The translations under genes were made by a program, and so were the position numbers. From Bryum argenteum (Eukaryota > Streptophyta > Bryopsida > Bryales > Bryaceae): a DNA stretch of 64,000 nt. Of the stretch, positions 50,051 through 61,271 are shown one piece after another; positions within the stretch are counted from its first letter, which is position 1; every line of letters begins with the position of its first letter. The notes under the pieces are model-generated. The model searched no databases. It had not been told where the DNA came from and saw only the letters and a program-made list of their open reading frames with translations. The stretch lies in the NCBI GenBank assembly GCA_037043015.1, contig CM073331.1:4237501-4301500 (forward strand). Reading direction: 5' to 3'.

Positions 50051-51557
50051 TTGATTCCTGTCACAAAAAAACCTCAAGTTACAACCAAATCTCATGGCAA
50101 CATCTCATGCAAAAATGAAAAGAGCTCAATTTTACAATATTGCCAACTTATGATGAATCATGTTAAAGTAAAGGTAAGTTAAACAAGTGTGATTTGCACA
50201 ACAAGGATATCAAGTAATAATTAAGAAACTAAGAAATCACAACTTACAAAAAGAGTAAGCGCCATGTGGTGTCCAAAAATTTCAAAACTAATCTCTTTTG
50301 AGTAGAATCAGTATGCTTTATGTACCTCTTGTTTTTTAGATCTCAACTGTTAAGATTCCAACTAAAATACTCACTTGGATGCTTGATCATCATGCGAGGT
50401 CATGGCTTTTGATCACCAATGAAAGATTAAATCAAATCAAACAATTTCCCTTCTTCTTTGGTGTCACTTTTCTGCATTACAAAATCCATGCTTCTCAAAA
50501 CTTTGAAAAGCAACACCACAAGTGCTTTCTTGCACATCACTAGTTTTCTTCTTAAATACTAACGAAGTGGTTTGAAGCACTTGAGCAACTAGAATGTAAT
50601 TATTGTTGAATTAGATTTTGTTCATGTGCCATTTTTACATTGGCTGATTTGTTATTCTACAATGAGTTAGTGACTTGACACAACGGAATAGCTCACAAAC
50701 CATGATCTAACCAACTATAGATAGTACTAACCATGGTCAAAGTGAAGATCTCTCTTAATAACTTTGTTACAAAGTTGGATTGAGAGTTGCGAACTTAGTC
50801 AAGCTACGAGGTATAATTGTAGAACCATTTCAATTTCATGGATTGTTTCTAGGACATATGATCTTTCAAAATAGAATAAATTTACACCAATTGCTCGGTA
50901 TATGTTAGAAGTAGTGTCCTATTTTATATAAATGTCTTACCATGTAACCAATTTGTGTATATGGTTTGCAATTATTATCATGTATAAATAATGTGAAGTC
51001 ATTCAAGCATGTAAAGTCTGCAAACTCATTCATAAGGGAACTCGACTTGACTAAAACTGTTCACGAACCAAATGAAGTATAAGATTGTTCAGAAGGGAGT
51101 CCATTTTAATATCCTCTCAGACATTAACAAAGTCTTGATGAAGCGCCACTGGAATGAACTTAAGGTAATACAATCTTATTTTTAAAAGAAAATCGACAAT
51201 ACTTTATGTTCTTTTGAACGTTTCGTACTACTGTCAGTACTAGTTTGCATAGAAATATAAGAACCGGATATTAAACACTCCGAGACCCCACGTACATAAC
51301 CAGAATGGATTCCTAATCGGACATAACAAACTTAGTTCCAATGTCAGTAGCTGGGCTTTACCGAAAAAGCGAGATTCTCGAGAGTGAACCGACTATAACC
51401 AGAGTGGTTAGCTGTGCCTTCCGTGAGAAGCATGCACTCTAAGCAATCTACTCTGAGAAGTGTCCGCAGATTCTCCACATCCCAACATTCGAAAGCCTTG
51501 AATCCCTATTCTAGACTGGGATCTCCAATTTCCAGATGAAAGCTTTGAGTCTCTTAC

Positions 51558-51742
51558 CTCAGCCGGATGGTACAATCAGAATCTGATTGACGTTGCCTTC
51601 GAAATCTCACGACTGGGATAGAAACAACTGAGGCCTTTACAAAGCTCGAAACTCCAAGCCTGCTGATCAATGACTGCGGGTGCTCCCTCGAAGTCAGACA
51701 GCTAGAAGAAAATCGATGCTCACAATAAAGACGATAAGCAGC
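51558..51742 (-). promoter_or_regulatory. Candidate leader exon delta of TNL B (185 nt)
   Basis: Acceptor GTGCTGCAG|GCTGCTTATC and donor CGGCTGAG|GTAAGAGAC. Same length as the copy A unit despite substitutions and compensating indels. The open frame (YRLYCEHRFSSSCLTS...TIRLR) ends in phase 2, in frame with NQMVMAPKHK of the TIR exon. An in-frame ATG exists at 51772. Confidence 0.42.
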
Positions 51743-51944
51743 CTGCAGCACAACGGAATAACAAATTGTCACTTCTATGAAGCTTGTTCACTTGTTTACA
51801 AATTTTTCGTTCTCATGTTAAGCTGACTCCTCCCTGATGACTGGTTGGACTAGTATAAGGACTCCTATCAACTCACTCCTATGATTCATAAACCTATCCT
51901 AGCACCCAAGGACCATTACCGGACATTCCCGTTGAGTGTCCAAC

Positions 51945-52102
51945 CTGAGCCTGATGACCCCAGCAGCCTGATTCTGTCTCTGGAACCTCAAGAATCTTGA
52001 TCGGAGCAGGAGCACACAGGTTGAAAATCCAAGCTGGTGATCGGAAAGGCTTGGTGCTTGTAGAAAACACGATGCAAGATCTTGGGTCGATGGATAGACA
52101 GC
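51945..52102 (-). promoter_or_regulatory. Candidate leader exon gamma of TNL B (158 nt)
   Basis: Acceptor ATTTTGCAG|GCTGTCTATCC and donor ATCAGGCTCAG|GTTGGAC. Same length and frame as in copy A (AVYPSTQDLASCFLQAPSL...GVIRLR). In-frame ATGs lie just upstream (MNMSQLSVRYLILQ). Confidence 0.42.
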
Positions 52103-52917
52103 CTGCAAAATGAGGTAGCGGACAGATAATTGAGACATGTTCATGCATCATGTGGTACCTAGTTTGCTTTCCTTGTTATTTTTATTGTCAAGAAGGGACT
52201 CCTTGCTTATGAGAGAGCCATTCAGGTCTTCTCTGAAATCACTAATACTGAAACTCTTTGCAAATTAATTCAAGAATCAGGTCGCACAACGTGCTCGCGA
52301 GAAAATCCAAGATTGCTTCTTTCGAAACCGTAACCCTCGTCTACATACAGCCAATATGTAACGAATATGAGATAACAGACATAGAAGCAGATCGACATCG
52401 ATGTACTCAGTGAAAAGTCTGTCATTCCACATGCCCCACAATGAATCGATATGCACGAGCACCATGGAAGGAAATTACAAGAACCCCACCACTTCATGGC
52501 ACACACACTCTTACGCCCATCTATGTGCCGAACGAAACTGGACAATGCATGCTCACTTGATTCGACTGTCGGTAGGTGTGTTCCCCGATACCGACAGTCT
52601 CGACGACGGAGAGCGATCGACAAGCACTAGAGGACACAGTGTTACAACAAACCACCTGTGTTCGGAAGAGTCGGTGTAAGCAAGTGAAACACCATAAACA
52701 ATAGGGCATCCTTAAAACACTGTCTTAAAACCACTTTCAGTGTTTGAGCCGTGGGTTTGTGCTAGTGTAGTACCAGTCTTGCATCAAAACTAGTCTACGC
52801 ATGCATGCTAGTCGCACTTCGAACAATCCATTGAAGATTTTCAAACCCCAACAAACAAAGCATTTACAACCTTACTCTAACAGAATTACACCCATAGATC
52901 CCGGATATGCGTCTAAC

Positions 52918-53080
52918 CTGAGCCAGAAGTAGTCGATCAGAAGCCTCACGACCCGACCAGAAACACATGAACGCCAGTGCTTGGTCGAAGGCAGAACGCT
53001 AGAAGCAAAGTCGATGCTTACAAACGAGAGGATACGAGAAAGCGGACCTTTAGAGGCAAGGTGGAAGAAGCAAACCCCAG
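52918..53080 (-). promoter_or_regulatory. Candidate distal leader exon alpha of TNL B (5' end undefined)
   Basis: Donor TTCTGGCTCAG|GTTAGACGCA at 52918 ends a block highly similar to 26999-27160 in copy A. Extent and promoter unresolved. Confidence 0.3.
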
Positions 53081-53332
53081 ACTTGACGAAGAGCACTGTA
53101 GATCGATGACCGAGTTGGTTGGATATTTTCAGTGGGTACTGTTCTCAGCGTTTACGTGGTGGCCATGCCGAGCTCGACACGTTCTGAATTTTTGATTTGT
53201 CACAACATTTTGGTGTTGATTGTGATTGTTTTGCGCTTTGTGTTGTATGATAATGCTCACAGCTCCAACCTCGATCGCGTTTCAAATCAGCCGGAAGATG
53301 AGTGCCAAACGTGAAGCGTGACCATGTTCCTC

Positions 53333-53595
53333 ACTACTACAATTTGAGGGGGTTTGCAACAATTTCTTCTCAAATGTTGCTCAAGCTTATCAATGTTTTG
53401 GAACTTGCTTGAGCAAACCTTCTCAAGAAAATAAGCAACTTTATTTATTTGGTCACCAAACAACGTTATTTATAATCTAATTGAAAATGTTGCTTATTTT
53501 CTTAAAAAGTTCCAAAACCTTGTTAGACTTTAGCAACTTTTGCATAAAAACAATGTTTTGGAACGTGGCAAACCCCCCAAGTTTTTCTAATAGTG
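53333..53595. mobile_element. CACTA-like MITE, copy B equivalent of 27692-27977
   Basis: Left CACTACTACAATTTGAGG and right TTTTTCTAATAGTG (inverse CACTATTAGAAAAA) with inverted GGGGGTTTGC blocks. No ORF. Confidence 0.6.
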
Positions 53596-56500
53596 CATCA
53601 TATTGAGACGTTCAATTGTCTCTTTTATTCTGCATTTCTTCATTCTTATGCTTCACTTGTGAGTGAAGAGCATTAGAAACCTCATTTGATTATTTGATTA
53701 AAGATGAATACATCATCACATAATAAAGTTCTTGATGAGCGTCATAAGCGTCAAATGCAAATAAGAACACCAAATGTCACACATCACCTTTGTGTTATAA
53801 TACCAATTTTCAAGACATAATGTTGAATGTGAATGCGCATTAATTTTTGTGAAAGGAGAAGCATTTATTGGAATTGGCATAGTTGGTGATTCTAAGAAAT
53901 GACAATGAACACTAGTAGCAATGGCGGCCCTAATTGAATACTAATCTTGAATTTATTGAGAAATAGTGTAATGTTTGACTTTTAGTAAAATAACGTTGGT
54001 CATACAAAACATCGATTAATAACTTTTGTGTCTTGGAAATATGTAGAGTTTCTACAAATCTCTTCCCCAAGATTTCTATCAAGAGTGTCTCATTTCACAA
54101 GGCTTGGAGGAAATCTTGTTGAGAACTTGATGGAAACTCCACATGTTTCCTCTAGTGCATTTGAATGGAAACAAACTTGGCATTATTATCAGTAGAAAGC
54201 GAATAGTTGGATGTTGAGCAATTTGACTTAAGAGTGAGTCTATATACACAATATTTCCAATTTAGTATTCTACCATGATACCATGCGTATATGTGCCTAA
54301 TAGTACATGGAGTACTACAAATTTGATTTTTCCCACTCTAAGTCAATCCATTCTACAATGGCACATATAAATTTGCCAATGCAACAAAAATTGGCTTCAC
54401 AGTCTTATTGATACAATTATATTGAGACTAATTATTGTGTGTAGAATATAAAAGTCATGCTTTTATGTACAACCTTGCTAGAAGGCCATGTTTTCAATTT
54501 AGTATATAGCATTTTCTTACACTAATTAAAATCCTCTAAGTAGTTCGGACATTCACCTATTTAGAAATGCCTATTTAATGTGGCCAACATAATTGTATGT
54601 TGTTGACTTGGAGCATAGTCCTCTCTTTTAACCACTCAAAAACTTTACAAGTAGGCACATTTTTCATGATCTCAAATTATTCTCTTCATTTTGAACACAA
54701 ATGTCACTTGCATGTTACAAAGTTGAACATCAAACTTGTTATATTGGTTACATCACTCTAAGAAAATAGTGTTTTTTGTGACATGTTTACTCAACTACTG
54801 TGTGATATGTTTTCACTTCCTCAACAATCACTCAACTACAACTTGATATGCACTTTGGAACATAGTAAACTAGTAGTAAACTAAACAAATCAATTTTTTT
54901 TGCATTTTGCCATTTTTGCCATTTTCACATGTAGTAATGTGGAGGTAGTTTGGGTGCACTTCTTGCACCAAAATTCCATCAATCAATTTGAATCTCACTA
55001 ATGCTATAATTTATGGTATATGCTCCCTCCTCCATTCGATTTGTACTTGCAAATCATCCATTTTGTCTTTCATATACCATATTTTGTCACATCGTGGATC
55101 AAAAAATATTCTTACTAATAGAACTAGACTCTACTCTAATTGAAATCCATTCCTAATTCCATCAATAGATGATGGAGATATACCTCCTCAACAATTATTC
55201 ATGTTTTCACTCATTGGATTGTAGAAACATTATTCCGAATCCCATACCAAAGTTATCGGTTCAAAAATAATTCAACGAGAAAGTCAGTGGGATGCATCAT
55301 GTAAAACTATTTCATGAAAAAATATTTTTGATATCACAGAATTGGCTTGCATTGGTAAAACATGCCCCATGTATGAAATCTCAAAAACAATCATTGCCTT
55401 CACTAAAATGCATGCCATTAATTCCTAAACCTATAGAATACTTATAGAAGGAGTTTGCAATTTTACTCCACAAACTAAACTTGATTTGTAACCCAACCCA
55501 AGTGATTTCTTCAAATAGTGAATTTCATCCAAAATGACACTAGAGACGCGTAGAGGTTAACAAACCGACTGTTGCACATTTGGGTGATTGTATGATACTG
55601 AGTGGCAGAAGAGAAAGTATGTTAGACAATGGCAAGCACGCATGTCAAAAAAATGTAGTTTGTGAAAAGAATGCATTTTATATTGAGCGCTCCATGTGAA
55701 TAATTTCGTCTTAAGTTGATTATAATATTTCCTTTCTTGAAAATTAAAGAATTAATGAGGATGAAGAGAAAATATTCTCAATGAATGCCCATCAAGTAAA
55801 TAGCCTTATGAGGCTTCGAGACTATAGCAAATGTCACAAACTAGTAGCAGGAAACAAGATCAATCCTTTTCGAGAAGCTTGCTTGCGTCATGTTGTGCTC
55901 ATGCTACGCTCTGCACTTGCTAATAAAAAGTAGCTCTCATCTATGAACGAGTCTACACTCCTACATTGCTCACACCCTCATACATCACAACTACAAACAC
56001 CAAGCCTATATACTTGTGTATTGCCATTACAATAGTGTGAGCAATTGCGGATTTGGTAAAAACAAAATAGAAGAAACTAAGAAGAGCGTGCCTCTAGATG
56101 ACAAGACAAAACACACAATTATCAAGCTAAAAGGCAGCTTAAGAGCATGTGAGGAAAGGTGGTTAATAAAAGTTGTGTCCCACGAAGCCAATTGAGTGTG
56201 CTCCAACAATCTCATTGAAGCAAAATGAATAAGGCAATTCCCTTCTAAGAATTATGCTACAAATAATAAAGGCAACACAAGTTTTTTTGTGCATTTTTAA
56301 GCTACTTGTCTAATTATGCTATGTGAAGTCACTACACTTCTTTCTGTATCTTGAAAACCATACATTCGTAAACGCCTTGAAATTTGGGACTTTGGTGCAC
56401 TTGTCGCCCACTCTTAACAAGGGTCCAAATGCAAGCATGTGATGGTATAGTGCAAACAACCAAACAAGCTGACATGGTTGGAGGAAAGCAGCTACTTATG

Positions 56501-56673
56501 TATCCGAGGTGTTGGTCAAGTCCATCATCTTCACATGCGCCCTCATGTGTTCGAGCAATTTGCACATGCTTGCATGACCCCAAAGATTTTCCACCAATTT
56601 TTAATTTTTCAATTGTCAAGGTTGTCTGATGTTTACATACTTGGAGTGCCTACGTCCCCAGTGGCTCTCCTAT
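53596..56673. other. Non-coding block of copy B up to the Crypton insertion
   Basis: Equivalent to 27,978-31,512 without the SINE. No gene seen. The junction CTCCTAT at 56667-56673 abuts the inserted element. Confidence 0.5.
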
Positions 56674-56678
56674 TTACT

Positions 56679-56793
56679 AGAGAGCGGGCTGTAATGGCAG
56701 ATTCCGCCATTACCGCGAGGGCACAGGCGAGCCCGAAGGGCGAGCTTGGGGCCAAGCGGTAATGGCGGAATCTGCCATTACAGCCCGCTCTCT
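56679..56793. repeat. Perfect 38-bp inverted repeat at the left end of the Crypton-like element
   Basis: Arms 56679-56716 and 56756-56793 are perfectly complementary around a 39-bp loop. Inside each arm GTAATGGC and GCCATTAC flank a 7-bp spacer (AGATTCC or GGAATCT), so each arm is itself a small inverted repeat with the arm-spacer-arm geometry of tyrosine-recombinase core sites. A short GCCC-GAA-GGGC hairpin lies in the loop. Function inferred only. Confidence 0.8.
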
Positions 56794-56934
56794 GGCGTTA
56801 AGGGCAGGGGTAATGGGGGCAGTCAAGATAATTTATATGTAGACCGTATAAACAGGTGTCATTGTTTGTACTTCCTTGATCTGTCTTTGTTCTTCCTCTT
56901 TTCCGATTCTTGTGCCGCGCCGTGTCCGTGACAG

Positions 56935-58798
56935 ATGTTGTGTCGTTGCATGATTATGGAGTGCGCTCCACTCTCTGATCTTACAAATAGTATAGGTGTG
57001 AATTTTGTCCAACCAGTCTCTCTTTTTGACTTGAAGAAACCTGCTATCTCTTCGAAAGAGGCTAAGAAACCTGCGTTGGAGTTTTCATTTGTCGTTCCTG
57101 ATTCTAATGTTTCTAGATCTCTTTCTGGAGAGCTTTCTGTTGTTGAATCTGCTTGTAGTTCCGATGTTCCAGACTTGAACATTGTCTCCGGTTTGCCTCT
57201 TTCGGAGTCTGATGCATGGGATCTTGGTATCGTTGGTCTTGAGGATCCAGAGTGGTTGATTGATGGGGAGGACGCTTCTGATTTACATGCTAATGGCAAA
57301 GATGTGTTTGAAGTGTCAAATGAGGATACTGAAGCTAATCTTAACTTGCCTCGTTCTGATCCTTCTTCTCTCGATCTGGAGTATCTTCAGAGAGGTTTCA
57401 AACAATTGGAGAGAGAGGAAGTTGAACTTGCCGCTAAAGGTGGCCCTCGGAAGTCTGTCTACATGGACAGATGGGCTCGAAATAGGTTCAATGATTGGCG
57501 TAAGGTGTCTGGCATAGATCAGGAGGAAAGTATCGAGGACATGTTTGAGAGGAGTGTTTCTACGTTAAATGAGCTTTTGTCAACTTTCTTTCTTCAAGTG
57601 CAGCGTAGAGATGGTAGATTGTCTCCTGGCGAAACCTTAGTGAAATTTCTGCGTGCTATCGATCGCATCATCCGTACTAGAATAGAGCTTCGTGGCCATT
57701 AGACCTCTTCTCACTCCGATCAGTTCTATATTTTGGAAGATCCGCGGTTTAAGAAAACTTGCGTGTCTTATATCGTCTCTGCTCAACACTCCGGCAAGGC
57801 TGGCATTGGCCGGAAGCGACGAGTGACTCTAGCTCTTACACCTCAGCAGGATGCAGCAATTATTGCCCAGGCTTTCATGAGTCGCTCTGATCGGCGAGGC
57901 TGCCAATTGAGGCTAGCTTTCTATGTTACTCATAATTTTTGTGCACGAGCTCAACACGAGATGTACAATCTTTGTGATTGTGATTTTCAAATTGCGGAAG
58001 ATAAACTGGGGCGTTATGTAAGATTTGATGAAAGATCCTCCAAAAACCACAAGATCGACTTAAAGCACTGCCAACCTGAGAAGATGCGGCGTCCAGTATT
58101 TTGCTATCATGTTGATGTTGTTGATACTTTTGAGACATATTTCGCTCATCTTCCTAAGTGGAGTGTTGAAGAGAAAGGTCCTCATCCTCTATTCTTACGG
58201 GCGATAGATGGCATTCTTCGCAATCCTGGTATTGTAAGTGTTTAGTACGAATTGGTTTCTATTCTCTCGATTTCATTTGATTGATTTGGGGGAATTGGCT
58301 CTCGTAAGTTTCAGATCTGCTTCAATAAGTTTCAGATCGGTTTCATGAAGTTTCAGATCCGCTTCATCGGCAGATTCTGCAATTTCAAGATGTAGATTTG
58401 GTGCTTGTTTTCAGCTAACTATAGTGTTTGATGTGTTGTAGTGGTACTCAAAATCGAGAGTAGGTGTGAAGAGCATCGCAAAATGGCTCCTACAAATGGT
58501 TCAGGATATTCGTGGTGTTGATATTCAATCGATAACGAACAAGAGTGCTAGAGTCACTACTGTCTCCCGGCTCAATGCCATGGGAGTTCCTGCAGGCATC
58601 GGGATGAAATTAACAGGGCATACATCTGTTGAAGGTTACATGCGCTATAATACTGATGAAGAGGGCATCGAAATGAGAGCTATGCAGAATGTTGCCAGTG
58701 CCGTTCCCGGAACGGGCGGAGACATTTCTTGGCAGCATTGGATTTTGAGCGTCGTCGATATCAAGATGCCATGGGGATTAAGCGCCCTAATCAGTTGA
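56935..58798 (+). CDS. Crypton/KIAA1958-like tyrosine recombinase, one intron, one in-frame TAG
   Basis: Exon 1 runs 56935-58233, the intron 58234-58441 (GTAAGT...TTGTAG, phase 0, 208 nt), and exon 2 58442-58798. The N-terminal part of about 150 residues is acidic and unrecognised. Next is a SAM-like DNA-binding domain (RWARNRFNDWRKVSG, LNELLSTFFLQVQRRDG), then the catalytic domain. Catalytic residues: Arg I in NFCARAQHE (codon 57946), beta-hairpin Lys in RSSKNHK (58042), KxxR in TNKSARVTT (58541 and 58550), His in LTGHT (58619), Tyr in GYMRYN (58646), nine residues after the His as in XerD-type enzymes. The order FERSSK..., WYSKSRVGVK, TNKSAR is as in Cryptons and the animal KIAA1958/ZMYM/QRICH1 (DUF3504) proteins. 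A TAG at 57700-57702 interrupts exon 1 in frame between the two domains: a recent nonsense mutation, readthrough, or an unseen small intron. Confidence 0.82.
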
Positions 58799-58808
58799 AC
58801 TTGTTCCC

Positions 58809-59204
58809 TTGAATGAGCCTGATCGACAAGTTCTACCTCATGTTTGTGAGCCCGGTCCTAGCCAGCAAGTTGTTGATCAACGAGGTGCACCTTGTGTTTG
58901 TGAGCTTGGTCCTAGCCAGCAGGTTGTTGATCGGTCCCATGGTCAGAAAGTTGTTGTAGCGACATGCTATGACGATGATGCATGGTGGCAACAAAAAGAA
59001 GTGGAAGATCAGATTGAGCAAATGATGTGCTCTGTTATGAAGAAGCAAGCCACTGAGGTTTCTCAAATTGCCAACAGTGTAGGAAATATCAGTACCGTAT
59101 TCAATGGAAATCTGAGCGATTGCATGATTCAGCTATCCATTCCTGATTTTAGTGCAGCATCGACTCTCCTTAAATCGTTGCAAAGCAATAGTGATCATGC
59201 GTAA
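58809..59204 (+). CDS. Downstream ORF of the Crypton-like element (131 codons)
   Basis: Open in frame 3 right after the recombinase. It has an in-frame duplication of about 20 residues (CEPGPSQQVVDQ / CELGPSQQVVDR), then a helical stretch (EVEDQIEQMMCSVMKKQATE). It probably was the C-terminal part of the recombinase polyprotein: frame 1 at 58741-58809 encodes ERRRYQDAMGIKRPNQLNLF and ends one base out of frame with this ORF. Joining would need an unrecognised intron or reversal of small indels. No domain recognised. Confidence 0.45.
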   Translation: MNEPDRQVLPHVCEPGPSQQVVDQRGAPCVCELGPSQQVVDRSHGQKVVVATCYDDDAWWQQKEVEDQIEQMMCSVMKKQATEVSQIANSVGNISTVFNGNLSDCMIQLSIPDFSAASTLLKSLQSNSDHA

Positions 59205-59545
59205 TCATCATGATACTGGTAGACAGATTGTAGCTAGTGATCTTAGGAGTTCATCTTGAATTTTTACCGCATACATTGGACATTGAGGTCATGATGACCG
59301 ATGCTAGCAACTATGAAATTACGGTGTTCGTAATGATCATGTAATTCAACTTCATGATGATCGACTTCATCTCACAATCTCCTTATAATTGTCTTCATCA
59401 CGAATTCACGATGTTTGCAGTGTTTTTCATGATCATCATAATTGATGCTGAGCCTCGGAGCGATGTGTTTGCAGTGTCTGAGATTCATGCGTTGTCAATC
59501 ATTGACATTGCTTGATAGTAAGAATTGGCAAAAAGGGAAGATTCC

Positions 59546-59589
59546 GCTGGCAGAATCGACAGTTGCCTCGTAAGGCCGATTCTGCCAGC
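59546..59589. repeat. Palindromic repeats near the right end of the Crypton-like element
   Basis: GCTGGCAGAATCG (59546-59558) and CGATTCTGCCAGC (59577-59589) are perfect 13-bp inverted arms around an 18-bp spacer. A third CTGGCAGAAT lies at 59605-59614. They share GATTCCGC and GGCAGA words with the left-end palindrome, suggesting one protein binds both ends. Confidence 0.75.
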
Positions 59590-59637
59590 AGATCGTGCCA
59601 AAATCTGGCAGAATACCCTTGCCCCTGACCTTAACGT

Positions 59638-60907
59638 AACTTATTTCTCTCATTCATCCGGGACAAGACTTCACTATCTAGGACTTGATGTGTACATTCT
59701 TGCAGTTGAAGTAGAATTATCTTCATCGTAATGACAACCATGGACTCAAAATGTGACATCGTTGCACCAACTTGCACAAAATGGTCAAAGTGACGACTGC
59801 ACACAAGTACGAAATTGGTCCTTCTTCATTTCAACATCGGATTCAAACAAACTTGTTGGGATTGACAACCATCTCCATTGAAAATGAGAATTCAAATGCA
59901 CGAGAGTGATTTTGAAGAAGAACAACAGTTGACGGAACCGAACTGTTTGTTCGACCTACACATCCGCACAAGACATAATACCAGTGGTGTACGTAGGACT
60001 ACTAACCCCTCCCAAGGTGAACACTGTGAAACTTATTGTGTGAATGAGTAGATCATGGACTGTTTTTGAGAGCTTCAGTCTGTTATTTAGAATCGCTTGA
60101 AAATAACTGCCTTCTTGCCATTTGACAAGTTTTGGTAATCCAATACTAGATTGAAAAATGAATGAAACAAAGTGGCTGAGACGCAAGCTACCAAAAACAA
60201 TCTGATGAGCCCTTGAAGCGGTTGCACCGTGAGTGTATATGACTAGTATGGCGTGTACCTTGGGCGAGGGGTATATTTCATTGTATGGCACATAAGGGAG
60301 GAGAAGAATGACGATGTGGGTGTCAGTGGAGGCAAGTTTTGGCAGAAATGGAACGTGATGGCAGTGTATACATTGTGCCTACTCATTCTTCCTGTATGTC
60401 TGATTTACATATTCATGTTCTTCAAGGTTTCTACTGTCAGAGGCACCAAAGTCTTTGACCACCAACGGCGTCATCCCCTTTCATGACGGCCCGTGATGGC
60501 AAATTGCGACCCTGTATCCATTGGAATTTCAAGTTACGGAGTTCACTTGTAAATTGGCAAATTTAAGTATATTAGAAAAATGTGCAAAGTTTGGCTAACC
60601 TGCTCAATTGGAATTGTATTTCATACCAATTATGTGAATCATGTGAAAAATTTCTATCTAAGATTGATTTTAGGATGAAGCCTAGAGACTTTATCCCAGA
60701 TGTTCTTTGATTGAAACCATTTAAGTAGTAGATTTTTAAAGATGTGTCTATTTGGAAAACACTTTTAAAATGTATATATTTTAAGGGGTTGTATTTCATC
60801 CATCCACTATGGGATTTCAATCTCATCTACTGATTAGGTTCTAATTTAGGTTTTAACATTGTTATAATAAAATCAATTTATCCAAGATGTTTTGATGACG
60901 TGGCATA
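59638..60907. other. Non-coding block of copy B right of the Crypton
   Basis: Equivalent to 31,515-32,200 of A plus the B-specific 59,938-60,222. The latter starts with GTTCGACCTACACATCC and AGGACTACTAACCCCTCC, which match the SINE 3' portion, so part of it is a SINE fragment. No gene seen. Confidence 0.5.
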
Positions 60908-61259
60908 GAAAAAGATGAAGAAAAACTCCAATCTCTGTAGAGGTAGGCATGAAGAGAGTGTTTGTGTGACCTTTGCTTGGATGTATGCTTAGAGGTTATC
61001 ACACCAATGGCAGGACTACTCACCCCTCTTGGGGTGAATAATATGATAGTTCCTACTTGTGGCTTAGTGCTCTAGAGATATCGAACATGGTATTTTCCAA
61101 AAGGGCTATTAGGTACCCTATACAACCACGTCCAAAACTCCAAGCCATAGTTGGGTGGACTATGGTGGTGAGCAACCACGCCAACATGGGCAGTAAAACC
61201 CATGACCTCCTCAATGGAGGCCACAAGCCTTAACCATCAAGCCAAGGCTTGTGGTGCCT
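60908..61259 (-). mobile_element. SINE, copy 4 (minus strand)
   Basis: The reverse complement begins AGGCACCACAAGCCTTGGCT. Target duplication TGACGTGGCATA (60896-60907) and TGACATGGCATA (61260-61271), one mismatch. An A/T-rich tail lies next to the left repeat (GAAAAAGATGAAGAAAAA). Confidence 0.82.
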
Positions 61260-61271
61260 TGACATGGCATA

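Larger units (their letters stand above)
56674..59637 (+). mobile_element. Crypton-like tyrosine-recombinase DNA transposon (about 2.96 kb)
   Basis: Present only in copy B. The homologous A site reads CTCCTATGGAACTTACTTCT, and the B flanks are CTCCTAT on the left and AACTTATTTCTCTC on the right, so the insertion is defined to about two bases. No clear target duplication is seen, as is typical of Cryptons. It contains a palindrome pair at 56679-56793, the recombinase gene (56935-58798), a further ORF (58809-59204), and palindromes at 59546-59589. CGTTAAGG.CAGGGG motifs occur in inverted orientation at 56796 and ending at 59636, so the true left end could be 56,795 with the palindrome a separate insertion. 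The element is more GC-rich than its surroundings. No reverse transcriptase or DDE transposase is present. Confidence 0.8.
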
